A stretch of DNA of 64,000 nucleotides, taken from contig CAKRHP010000017.1 in NCBI GenBank assembly GCA_934339135.1, forward strand, positions 1 to 64,000, written 5' to 3'. The position numbers and the translations under genes were made by a program. Each line of letters opens with the position of its first letter. The stretch's first letter is position 1. Origin of the DNA: an uncultured Lachnospiraceae bacterium. Lineage in GTDB: Bacteria; Bacillota; Clostridia; Lachnospirales; Lachnospiraceae. This document shows positions 43,009-50,877 of this stretch, in pieces. Under the pieces are notes generated by a model. The model made no database searches and was not told where the DNA came from. It saw only the letters and a program-made list of their open reading frames with translations.

Positions 43009-43791
43009 TTATAATTGACTGATGATCTGCATCACACCACATTCATTATTAGACGGAGCAATATGACGGGCAATCTCCTTTAACCGGGGATGCCCGTTTT
43101 CCATACAATAGCTTTCTCCGCAGCTTTTCAACAGTTCCACATCATTGAGATAATCCCCAAACGCCATGCACTCCTCCGGCCTGATCTGATATTTTCTCTG
43201 AATGGCTGCGATGCCCGCTCCTTTATTGGCGCTTGCATTGGCGATATCGATCCAGCTGTCTCCGGATACCACAACAGCCAGTCTCTCCGGCAGATCCGCA
43301 AACGCAGCCGCCGCCCTGTCTACCTGATAATTCTCTACAAAAATGGCAATCTTAACGATCCGGTCCTTAAGGGCTTCTGCCATCACATCTTCACACCTGG
43401 TCAGACGGTGATAATACATAGAGGCTTCATTAAAAACAGTTTCCTTTGTATCCTGACGGATATATGCTCCATGCACTCCACAGAGCATAGGGTTGACTCC
43501 CTCCATCCGGTTCAGTCGGTCCACACAGTAACTCAGATCCTCTGCCGGAATCTCATCACAATATAAGGCCTCATCCTTCTCATAGACAACGCCACCGTTT
43601 TCTGCCACATAAAGAAACTCGTCCTTCAACTCTCCCATATTATCCCGGAGCGTATAATACTGCCGCCCGCTGGCGATCACCTTACGGATCTGCGGATGAT
43701 TTTTCACCCACGCCGGGAAGTCCGGTGGCAGCTCCTTCCGGTCATTCAAAAGTGTTCCGTCCATATCAAATGCAGTAAGCTTTATATCCAT
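43009..43791 (-). CDS. Cof-type HAD superfamily phosphatase
   Basis: This 260-residue protein has HAD motif I FDMDGTLLND, motif II VIASGR (Ser in a T/S position), a C2-type cap of about 100 residues (90-180), motif III with Lys near NKGAGIAAIQ and motif IV FGDYLNDVELL. Cof-type HADs dephosphorylate small sugar phosphates, pyridoxal phosphate or flavin nucleotides; the substrate is unknown. It ends 165 bases from the sigma operon start and seems monocistronic. Confidence 0.92.
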   Translation of the reverse strand: MDIKLTAFDMDGTLLNDRKELPPDFPAWVKNHPQIRKVIASGRQYYTLRDNMGELKDEFLYVAENGGVVYEKDEALYCDEIPAEDLSYCVDRLNRMEGVNPMLCGVHGAYIRQDTKETVFNEASMYYHRLTRCEDVMAEALKDRIVKIAIFVENYQVDRAAAAFADLPERLAVVVSGDSWIDIANASANKGAGIAAIQRKYQIRPEECMAFGDYLNDVELLKSCGESYCMENGHPRLKEIARHIAPSNNECGVMQIISQL

Positions 43792-43922
43792 AATAATCCC
43801 CTTTTCTCAGTAATCCGTTACATTTTCTCTGCGTTCCTTTGAGCAGCATCTAGTGTCTGCAACGCACTTTTCTTATTATGAACAGAATCCCGTAAAAAAA
43901 CAAGTCCCCTCTTTTTGCAAAC

Positions 43923-43970
43923 GACATTTTGTAAAATATACTTGACATTTTGTCATGAGCTCATTATACT
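43923..43970 (+). promoter_or_regulatory. Strong promoter with tandem operator-like repeats before the ABC/XRE operon
   Basis: TTGACA (43942-43947), a 17-base spacer and TATACT (43965-43970) form a near-consensus promoter about 90 bases before the ATPase start. GACATTTTGT occurs at 43923-43932 and again at 43944-43953, exactly 21 bases (two helical turns) apart. The second copy is part of the palindrome TGACA-TTT-TGTCA covering the -35. The last gene of this operon encodes a small XRE regulator, which may bind here. The remaining gap from 43792 holds no gene. Confidence 0.7.
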
Positions 43971-44059
43971 CTTATACAAGTAACACACATAACAACTCAT
44001 AGAAAAAGCCGGATCTACATACAACAATCCCTGCTTTTCCCATATGAACGGAGGTTCCC

Positions 44060-44974
44060 ATGAAACTGGAAGTAAAAAATATCACAAAGTCTTTCGGCGA
44101 AGATAATGTCCTGAAGGGCATTTCCTTTTCTGTTGAAAGCGGTAAGGCCCTTGGACTGCTGGGTCGGAACGGTGCCGGCAAGACAACCACGATCCGTATC
44201 CTGATGGATGTATTTCATGCAGACAGCGGTGAGATCACCTTAGACGGTAAGCCTTTCGAGCCCCGCAAGGTACAGATCGGATATCTCCCGGAGGAGAGAG
44301 GTTTATATCCCAAACGAAAGGTTCTGGAGCAGATGATATACCTTGCTATGCTCCGGGGTGTCAGCCGGAAAACGGCTTCTGCCAATGCAAAACGCTGGCT
44401 GGAGCGTCTGGAGGTGTCCCAATATCAGGACAGACTGTTAGAAACCCTCTCCAAAGGAAATCAGCAGAAGGTCCAGCTTGCCTCTACGCTGGTCTGCGAC
44501 CCGGAGATCGTAATCCTGGATGAACCCTTTAGTGGTCTTGATCCGGTCAATTCCCAGATTCTGCAGGAGGTGGTTCAGGAACTGATCCGGGATGGCAAAA
44601 TTGTCATCTTCTCCAGCCACCAGATGAGCTATGTGGAGGAATTCTGCGAGGACATCGTGATCATCAATCACGGAGAAGTGGTCCTGTCCGGTCATCTGGA
44701 CACCATCAAGCGCGACTTTGGTAAGGATCAGCTAGTCTTAAGTGCCCTTGATCTGAGCCCGGAGGAGTTTACGGATCAGTTGCAGAGCCGTCTTTCTGAC
44801 ATTGTCCAGATTACAGGACAGACGAAAGAGGATGTGATCGTTCGGCTCAATGAAGGCGTAAGCCGCCGTGATCTGCTGGTAAAGCTGTCCCAGATGGAGG
44901 ACGTTTCCATGGAGCATTTCGAAACCTATAAACCATCCCTGAACGATATCTTTGTTGCCCGTGCCGGTGAATAG
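44060..44974 (+). CDS. ABC transporter ATP-binding protein, NatA/YhaQ type
   Basis: This 304-residue ATPase has Walker A GRNGAGKTT (about 36-44), a signature in the form LSKGNQQKVQLAST, Walker B IVILDEPFSGLDP, the H-loop SSHQM, and a C-terminal DUF4162-type tail. The LSKGNQQK signature is typical of the YhaQ/NatA group of exporters. It is the first gene of a four-gene plus-strand operon with permease (17-base gap), a small membrane protein and an XRE regulator. Confidence 0.93.
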   Translation: MKLEVKNITKSFGEDNVLKGISFSVESGKALGLLGRNGAGKTTTIRILMDVFHADSGEITLDGKPFEPRKVQIGYLPEERGLYPKRKVLEQMIYLAMLRGVSRKTASANAKRWLERLEVSQYQDRLLETLSKGNQQKVQLASTLVCDPEIVILDEPFSGLDPVNSQILQEVVQELIRDGKIVIFSSHQMSYVEEFCEDIVIINHGEVVLSGHLDTIKRDFGKDQLVLSALDLSPEEFTDQLQSRLSDIVQITGQTKEDVIVRLNEGVSRRDLLVKLSQMEDVSMEHFETYKPSLNDIFVARAGE

Positions 44975-44991
44975 CACAAAAAGGAGAGCTT

Positions 44992-46263
44992 ATGAAACGA
45001 TTTTTTACCATATATGAATTTGAAATAAAAAGTTATTTAAAAAATAAATCTTTTACCATTACAACCATCCTTCTGGTGGTCCTGCTCTTTGCAGCCACCT
45101 TTCTGCCTCGTTTCTTTGATATGTCAGATATGCTTGGCATCGAAAAGACTTCCACAGAGTCCGGAGATAACAAGGATACCTCCGATGAAACGAAAACGGA
45201 CGAGAAGGATAAAACAAAGATCGGCGTTGTGGACGAAACCGGTATATTCGGAGATATGTCTGTTTTGAAACAGGCCTTTGAGGACACCAATATTGTCACT
45301 ATGAAAACAGAAAAAGAGCTGAAAAAAGCCGTCAAAGCAGAGGACGTATCTGCCGGTTTCGACGTGAAAGATGATCTGAACTATGAGTATTATGTAGTAA
45401 ACCGTGATATGTACGACGAGAATCAGATGATCTTCGAGGGACTTCTTTCCCAGGTACATCAGCAGCTTTATTGCCAGAAAAAGGGTCTGGACTATGCGAC
45501 CTTTGCCGCCGAATACGATGCTCCTGTCAACTGCACCGAAAAGATCCTTGGAAAGGATGCCGGAGACAATTACTGGTACTGCTATGTCCTTGTTATGGTG
45601 ATCTTTATGATGATCATTCTGTACGGTGTCATGGTTGCCACCTCCGTCACAGTAGAAAAAAGTAACCGTTCCATCGAGGTCCTTGTGACTAGCGTGGACG
45701 CCAAATATCTGCTGTTTGGCAAGGTCTTTGCCGGAGCCTCTGCCGCTATCGTACAGCTCGGTCTGATCCTTGCATCGGCCCTGATCGGTTACAACATCAA
45801 TCACACCTACTGGGGCGATAAACTGGATATGATCCTGAAGATCCCAGGCAACGTCCTTGCAGGCTTTGCCGTATTCGGTATCGGCGGTTTCCTGTTCTAT
45901 GCCTTCCTTTACGGGGCAATGGGTGCTCTTGTCTCCAAGACAGAGGATATCAACAAATCAGCCGGAACATTGCAGATGCTGATCATGGTCGTCTACTTCG
46001 TGGTAATGTTCCAGCTTCCGACACCGGACAGCGTCGTCATGAAGGTGTGCTCTTTCCTCCCATTTTCTTCCTATTCCGCGATGTTCGTGCGGATCGGTAT
46101 GGGAAGCGTTACCATGGCAGAGATCGTGTCATCCGCAGTGATCCTGTTTGCATCGACCTTTGCTGCCGGATGGCTTGCCGCCAAGATCTACCGCATGGGT
46201 ACTCTGCGCTATGGTAATCCGATCAAGCTGACAACCGCATTAAAGAATCTAAAAAATAATTAG
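44992..46263 (+). CDS. ABC-2 permease, NatB/YhaP type
   Basis: This 423-residue protein has an N-terminal helix (about 22-40), an extracytoplasmic acidic Asp/Glu/Lys-rich domain (about 45-190) and about six helices (200-410), including the characteristic VTVEKSNRSIEVLVTSV segment of NatB-like permeases. It forms an exporter with the preceding ATPase. NatAB exports sodium in Bacillus; here the substrate is unknown. An AGGAG site lies just before the ATG. Confidence 0.9.
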   Translation: MKRFFTIYEFEIKSYLKNKSFTITTILLVVLLFAATFLPRFFDMSDMLGIEKTSTESGDNKDTSDETKTDEKDKTKIGVVDETGIFGDMSVLKQAFEDTNIVTMKTEKELKKAVKAEDVSAGFDVKDDLNYEYYVVNRDMYDENQMIFEGLLSQVHQQLYCQKKGLDYATFAAEYDAPVNCTEKILGKDAGDNYWYCYVLVMVIFMMIILYGVMVATSVTVEKSNRSIEVLVTSVDAKYLLFGKVFAGASAAIVQLGLILASALIGYNINHTYWGDKLDMILKIPGNVLAGFAVFGIGGFLFYAFLYGAMGALVSKTEDINKSAGTLQMLIMVVYFVVMFQLPTPDSVVMKVCSFLPFSSYSAMFVRIGMGSVTMAEIVSSAVILFASTFAAGWLAAKIYRMGTLRYGNPIKLTTALKNLKNN

Positions 46264-46330
46264 CGGTCCGCTATCCGATACAAATGTTAAAAGTTTATGT
46301 AATTGCTTTTTTTAGAATTGAGGTGTTCGT

Positions 46331-46882
46331 ATGAATCATTCCATTAGTTATATTGTCGGCATGTTGAGTGGAATTGCCGCCGTTTTTCTATTCGTGTTGG
46401 TAATTCGGCTGCTTTGCCGCAGGCATCAAAGCATATCCAAAATCCTGAGCCCGGAAATCACATACGATGAGCGTCAGATCCTCGCCAGAGGAAAAGCCTA
46501 CCAGACTGCGTTTATCGTTCTGGTGGGCTATGTCCTGGCCGCATCCTGTCTGGATGAGTTTTTTTACTGTCCTCAGCTTATGTCCTTTGGTGGATTATGG
46601 CTTGGAGTGTGTCTCTCTATTTTGGTGTTTGTATGTATATGCATCCGAAGAGACGCCTATCTTTCCCTGCAGGAGAATGCGAAAGAATTTAATATTATGG
46701 GAATTGTGATCAGCACTTTAAATCTTGCGCCCGGATTTCTTTCCCTTTACAAAAAACAGCCATTTCTTGTCAATAATTCCATCTCGTATCACTACATTAA
46801 TCTAATGGTTGGTATCCTGTTCCTGTTGATCACTCTTCTGTTTGATCTGAAGCTTATCTATGACAAGAGAGCAGAGGAGTAA
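46331..46882 (+). CDS. Small integral membrane protein of unknown function
   Basis: This 183-residue protein has four to five hydrophobic helices (about 5-28, 57-75, 85-105, 125-140, 155-173). The only recognisable motif is ITYDERQILARGKAYQ (about 44-59) after the first helix; YDERQ-type motifs occur in small membrane proteins that travel with YozG-like regulators. It lies between the NatAB-like pair and the XRE gene in the same direction, 68 bases after the permease. No enzyme activity is suggested. Confidence 0.75.
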   Translation: MNHSISYIVGMLSGIAAVFLFVLVIRLLCRRHQSISKILSPEITYDERQILARGKAYQTAFIVLVGYVLAASCLDEFFYCPQLMSFGGLWLGVCLSILVFVCICIRRDAYLSLQENAKEFNIMGIVISTLNLAPGFLSLYKKQPFLVNNSISYHYINLMVGILFLLITLLFDLKLIYDKRAEE

Positions 46883-46933
46883 ACATCCTCACTTTGCCTT
46901 TGCGAGAATAAACACTCAGAAAGTAGGTTTGCT

Positions 46934-47128
46934 ATGAAAAATTTAAAACTAAAATCTGCCCGTGCCGCCAAGGATATGTCCCAACAGGATCTCGCCACCG
47001 CCGTCGGCGTATCCCGTCAGACCATCAATGCCATCGAGAAGGGCAATTATAATCCCACGATCCATCTGTGTATTGCCATCTGCAAAGTTTTAGATAAAAC
47101 ACTGGATGAGCTATTCTGGGAAGACTAG
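46934..47128 (+). CDS. Small XRE-family helix-turn-helix regulator, YozG-like
   Basis: This 64-residue protein is almost only a helix-turn-helix domain: LKSARAAKDMSQQDLATAVGVSRQTINAIEKGNYNPTIHLCIAICKVLDKTLDELFW. Such single-domain regulators are often autoregulatory repressors of the operon they close. The tandem GACATTTTGT sites at the operon promoter are candidate targets. Its stop codon overlaps the stop of the convergent GGDEF gene within CTAG. Confidence 0.92.
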   Translation: MKNLKLKSARAAKDMSQQDLATAVGVSRQTINAIEKGNYNPTIHLCIAICKVLDKTLDELFWED

Positions 47129-49020
47129 CGGTTCTTTTTCTTATTGCAGTACATCAATGTATCCGCCTCTCCGATCATCTGCTCAATATTCAGATCCCGC
47201 GACCGTTCCTGTATAACTACTCCGATACTTGCTGTAATCCTGTATGGCTTCTGATCTACTCCCTCTGTCCGGTCAATATACTCCTGCAGCCGCTGTCCCA
47301 GAATTCCCTCTGTCAGCTCCGTCACATCATCCACAAAAACGATGCTGTCAAACTCATCCCCGCCGAACCGGGCACATACCGCTTCCTTACCACAAATTGC
47401 CTTCACTCCATGAGCCAGGGTACAGATTGCAAAGTCTCCCTCCGCATGACCATAGGTATCATTGATATGTTTTAACCGGTTCATATCCACCGATACAAGC
47501 ACTGCATACTTTCGTTTTGTCTCTGACAACATCCTCAAAAAATGCTTGTAAAAACCCCGGCGGTTATACAGCTCTGTCATAGCATCCAGCTCTGACAGTT
47601 TCGCCAGTTCCTTATTGGCACGGAGCAGATTTTGTTTCAGAGTATCTAACTGCTGATTCTGAAGCACCAGATTGATCGCATTGGAAAGAAACATACCAAA
47701 CTCATCACATCTCTGCACATCTCTCTGATTAAGGGTATGAAAACCATCTATAGAATAACCATACGCCGTTTTTCCGGCATTAAGCACCCGGATCAGAATG
47801 ATCTCCCAGCTGTCCTCCTGTGCATTTAATATGTCAAACCATTTTTCAATGGGAAAATGCTCCCCCGATTCCTTAAATTTTCCGTCACCGCCACACATCA
47901 GAGTAACCATGGAACGATATCTGCCATTTACTTCCATGTCTTCAAACAGCTCCTCCTTGACTGCGGCATACCGGAAATCATTACGCCAGATATATGCCGT
48001 ATCCGGTAAAATCTGTGCAAGATCATACATGGAACGTAATGGCAGTGCCGATGTCATCATCTCATTCATCGCATGGGTATGCCAGGCACAATCGCCCAGA
48101 GACTCTGACAGTCCACGAATGATCTCATTTCTGTTGACCTTCCCGGCAGCAGGACATCCACAGGACTCATTTTTTCTCAGGAAATATCGAATGGAATACG
48201 CCTCCGGCCGGATCTGCCCGGTTTCTCTCCATTCCTCAATCTTATCAAAAATAAACCACACCGCCCCCTCATAATCCGGGGCACAGGTTGCCAGAACCGG
48301 ACGATAATACTTACCGTCATTCACACCGTCAAAGCCGGTCACGATCACATCCTCCGGCACCTGATATCCGGCCTCTTCCAGCACATTACACGCAACTAAT
48401 GCCATGACATCATTGGCACAGACAATTGCCTCCGGCATCGGCAGATCTGAGTGAAGGAACCGTTCCATTTCCTTCCTTGCCGGAACATCCCAGAACTGAC
48501 CGTACCCGACCCGTTCCTCCTCAAAAGCGATTCCATTGTCCTCCAGCACCTTCCGATAGACCTGCACTCGTTCCTCGGAAATTGCATGGTCATGAAATCC
48601 CGCCAGCATATTAACGTGCCGGGCACCATGCTCTTCCACCACATGACGGACCATCTCCTCGAACCCGGAAGTATAATCATGACGGATCGGATAGCAGTCT
48701 CCCGCCTCCCGGTCCAGACAAAAACATGGAATCTGCCTTCTCCGTGCAATGCCTGCAATCCCATCGATCAGATCCCTGTTTTTGATCGTCTCTCCCAAAA
48801 TCACAAAGGCATCCAAGGACAGATATTCGGACAGACTACACAGTTCCATTTCAGCCACTGTCCGATCCACTGCCACCGGATCAGTCGTATCCAGAGAAAA
48901 GATAACAAGCTTGCGTCCCTCTTTTTGACCAAGATTCTGCATTGCATGTATAAAATTAAGATTGTTCTCTTCAAAGGTTCTTGCTATAAATAAACCGATC
49001 AATTTTGCATTATCTACCAT
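47125..49020 (-). CDS. LacI-type ligand-binding domain fused to a GGDEF diguanylate cyclase
   Basis: This 631-residue protein has no signal peptide or membrane helix. The N-terminal ~300 residues are a periplasmic-binding-like domain of the LacI/GalR kind (LIGLFIARTFEENNLNFIHAMQ, SLDAFVILGET, ICANDVMALVACNVLEEAGYQVPEDVIVTGFDG) but with no helix-turn-helix in front. A middle region (about 310-460) and a coiled-coil linker follow. The C-terminal GGDEF domain is intact (VSVDMNRLKHINDTYGHAEGD, RFGGDEF). It should make cyclic di-GMP in response to a cytoplasmic small ligand, perhaps a sugar. It is monocistronic and convergent with the XRE gene. Confidence 0.88.
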   Translation of the reverse strand: MVDNAKLIGLFIARTFEENNLNFIHAMQNLGQKEGRKLVIFSLDTTDPVAVDRTVAEMELCSLSEYLSLDAFVILGETIKNRDLIDGIAGIARRRQIPCFCLDREAGDCYPIRHDYTSGFEEMVRHVVEEHGARHVNMLAGFHDHAISEERVQVYRKVLEDNGIAFEEERVGYGQFWDVPARKEMERFLHSDLPMPEAIVCANDVMALVACNVLEEAGYQVPEDVIVTGFDGVNDGKYYRPVLATCAPDYEGAVWFIFDKIEEWRETGQIRPEAYSIRYFLRKNESCGCPAAGKVNRNEIIRGLSESLGDCAWHTHAMNEMMTSALPLRSMYDLAQILPDTAYIWRNDFRYAAVKEELFEDMEVNGRYRSMVTLMCGGDGKFKESGEHFPIEKWFDILNAQEDSWEIILIRVLNAGKTAYGYSIDGFHTLNQRDVQRCDEFGMFLSNAINLVLQNQQLDTLKQNLLRANKELAKLSELDAMTELYNRRGFYKHFLRMLSETKRKYAVLVSVDMNRLKHINDTYGHAEGDFAICTLAHGVKAICGKEAVCARFGGDEFDSIVFVDDVTELTEGILGQRLQEYIDRTEGVDQKPYRITASIGVVIQERSRDLNIEQMIGEADTLMYCNKKKNR

Positions 49021-49133
49021 AACTCATACCCCGCATCTTTTACTCATAATGTTTCATGCATTCCGTACTTACAGCATCTGCACCATTTTGTACACAGCGT
49101 ACCATAAAATGTCCGGAGTTGCAACAGATCCCT

Positions 49134-50165
49134 TTATAATCTGAGATATATTGAGAAAATGTTTCCCTGCTCTGTTGCCTTCACAGCAACATATCCCCCC
49201 TGCCGCAGCGCGATCTCTCTGGTCAGATAAAGCCCCAGTCCGATTCCTTCTTTTCCGGTACTGTTCTCACCCCTGTAAAATCTCCGGAAAATACGGTTCT
49301 GTTCCTCCCGCGAGATCGCGCCGTTATGATCCTCCACGGAAATTTCCGCAAAAAGTCCCAGCTTCCGAACAGACAAAATGATCTTCTTCTCTGCTTTTTC
49401 CGAATATTTCACAGCATTATCCAGCAGATTAAAAACCGCTTCTGCCGTCCAGTCTGCATCAAACTGCGCTTCCGTATCCCTTTCCCTGTCCTCTCTGTAA
49501 ATAATCTCGCATCCCATCTGACGGGCTTTTGGATAAATATCCTTGACCGCCTTCAATACCGTTTCACTGATCCTGTTATGCCCGCATTTCAGATGGATCA
49601 GTCCTGTCTCCAGCCGTGATATCCTGATCATATTTTCCGACAGGAAATTCAGCCGTTCCACCGACTTACAGATAATATCCACATATTCTCTGTACTGATT
49701 TTCGGACAGATTGTCCTTCTGAAGAAAGCGGCTGTACATTTTCAGATTGGCCAGAGGCGTTTTTAACTGGTGGGACAGGTCTGATATGATCCCTTTCATC
49801 CGCTCCTGCTCCTGTCTCGTCAGCCCGTTCTGATGACGCATCCTCCGGATCAGCTTCGCTGCATTGGCCTGCAGCTTGGAAAGCATAGTGTCTTCCGTCT
49901 CCGGAAACACCTCCCTCTCCTCAAGCTCCATCAACGTGTCCAATAAATCGGATAGCTCCTGCACTACTGACATAATATATTTCTGATCCGTCCGGTGCAT
50001 CTGATACACCATTCCATCCAGAAGCAGGCAGGCCGCACCCACGATGCAGCCTGCCGTAATTTTTTCTGTCGCCCATACAATATAAACCGGAACCACCACT
50101 GTGATCACCACGCACAGGATAATGATAAGATTCTTTTTGTTCTGATAGGATTCCCTGACCTTCAA
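49134..50165 (-). CDS. Sensor histidine kinase of an ABC-linked two-component system
   Basis: This 343-residue kinase has two closely spaced N-terminal helices (about 12-30 and 34-50) with almost no extracellular loop. A HisKA region follows with SDLSHQLKTPLANLKMYSRFL (phosphorylated His in SHQLKTP), then an ATPase domain (VFNLLDNAVKYSEKA, GIGLGLYLTREI). The tiny sensor and the adjacent FtsX-type ABC genes match intramembrane-sensing kinases of antimicrobial-peptide modules, which are signalled by the transporter itself. It follows its response regulator by 21 bases. Confidence 0.92.
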   Translation of the reverse strand: MKVRESYQNKKNLIIILCVVITVVVPVYIVWATEKITAGCIVGAACLLLDGMVYQMHRTDQKYIMSVVQELSDLLDTLMELEEREVFPETEDTMLSKLQANAAKLIRRMRHQNGLTRQEQERMKGIISDLSHQLKTPLANLKMYSRFLQKDNLSENQYREYVDIICKSVERLNFLSENMIRISRLETGLIHLKCGHNRISETVLKAVKDIYPKARQMGCEIIYREDRERDTEAQFDADWTAEAVFNLLDNAVKYSEKAEKKIILSVRKLGLFAEISVEDHNGAISREEQNRIFRRFYRGENSTGKEGIGLGLYLTREIALRQGGYVAVKATEQGNIFSIYLRL

Positions 50166-50186
50166 CGACTGATCCCCCCTGTCTCA

Positions 50187-50873
50187 TCACATGTCACCAA
50201 ACGTATATCCAATGCCAAATACAGTAATAATATATTCCGGATCCTTCGGATCCTTTTCCAGCTTCTGTCTGAGCCTTCGGATATATACATTTAATGTATT
50301 TTCATCCACATAATTTTCCTCAAAATCCCATATTTTCTGAAGCAGCATTTCCCGTGTCATAACCTGACTCCTGTTGCGGATCAAAAGCTCCAGGATCCGG
50401 TATTCTGTCCCTGACAGCTTCACCTGATCCCCCTCCCGAAACACCTGCATTTTGCCGAGATCCACCGTAAGACCCCGATAGCAAAACACCTCACGGTCCT
50501 TTTCCCCGGCACTACGCCGGAGCACCGCAGATATGCGTTCATACAATACTTCCACCGAAAACGGCTTTGCCATATAATCATCGGCTCCTGCCCGAAAGCC
50601 CAGGATCATATCCTCCTCTGTATCCCTGGCCGTGAGAAAGATCACCGGAACCGTGCGCTTCTGACGAAAGTCTTTACAAAACTCCAGCCCATCCCCATCC
50701 GGCAGATTGCAGTCCAGAAGCATCAGTGAAATTGTCTCCCCCTCGTCATCCGCCACCCGGCGTGCTTCCCGTATGGAATAGGCACATTGCACCAAAAATC
50801 CCTTCTCCTCCAGATGCAGCTTTACACCTCTGCACAGGCTTACATCATCTTCTACGATCAAAATTGTCTGCAC
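50187..50873 (-). CDS. OmpR/PhoB-type response regulator
   Basis: This 228-residue regulator has a receiver domain (acidic VEDD, phosphorylated Asp in LMLLDCNLPDGDGL, Lys in MAKPF) and a C-terminal winged helix (KLSGTEYRILELLIRNRSQVMTREMLLQKIW ... NTLNVYIRRLRQKLEKDP). It lies four bases after the permease stop in a four-gene operon. The direct TTACA repeats at 54164-54179 are candidate binding sites at the operon promoter. Confidence 0.95.
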   Translation of the reverse strand: MQTILIVEDDVSLCRGVKLHLEEKGFLVQCAYSIREARRVADDEGETISLMLLDCNLPDGDGLEFCKDFRQKRTVPVIFLTARDTEEDMILGFRAGADDYMAKPFSVEVLYERISAVLRRSAGEKDREVFCYRGLTVDLGKMQVFREGDQVKLSGTEYRILELLIRNRSQVMTREMLLQKIWDFEENYVDENTLNVYIRRLRQKLEKDPKDPEYIITVFGIGYTFGDM

Positions 50874-50877
50874 TGTT

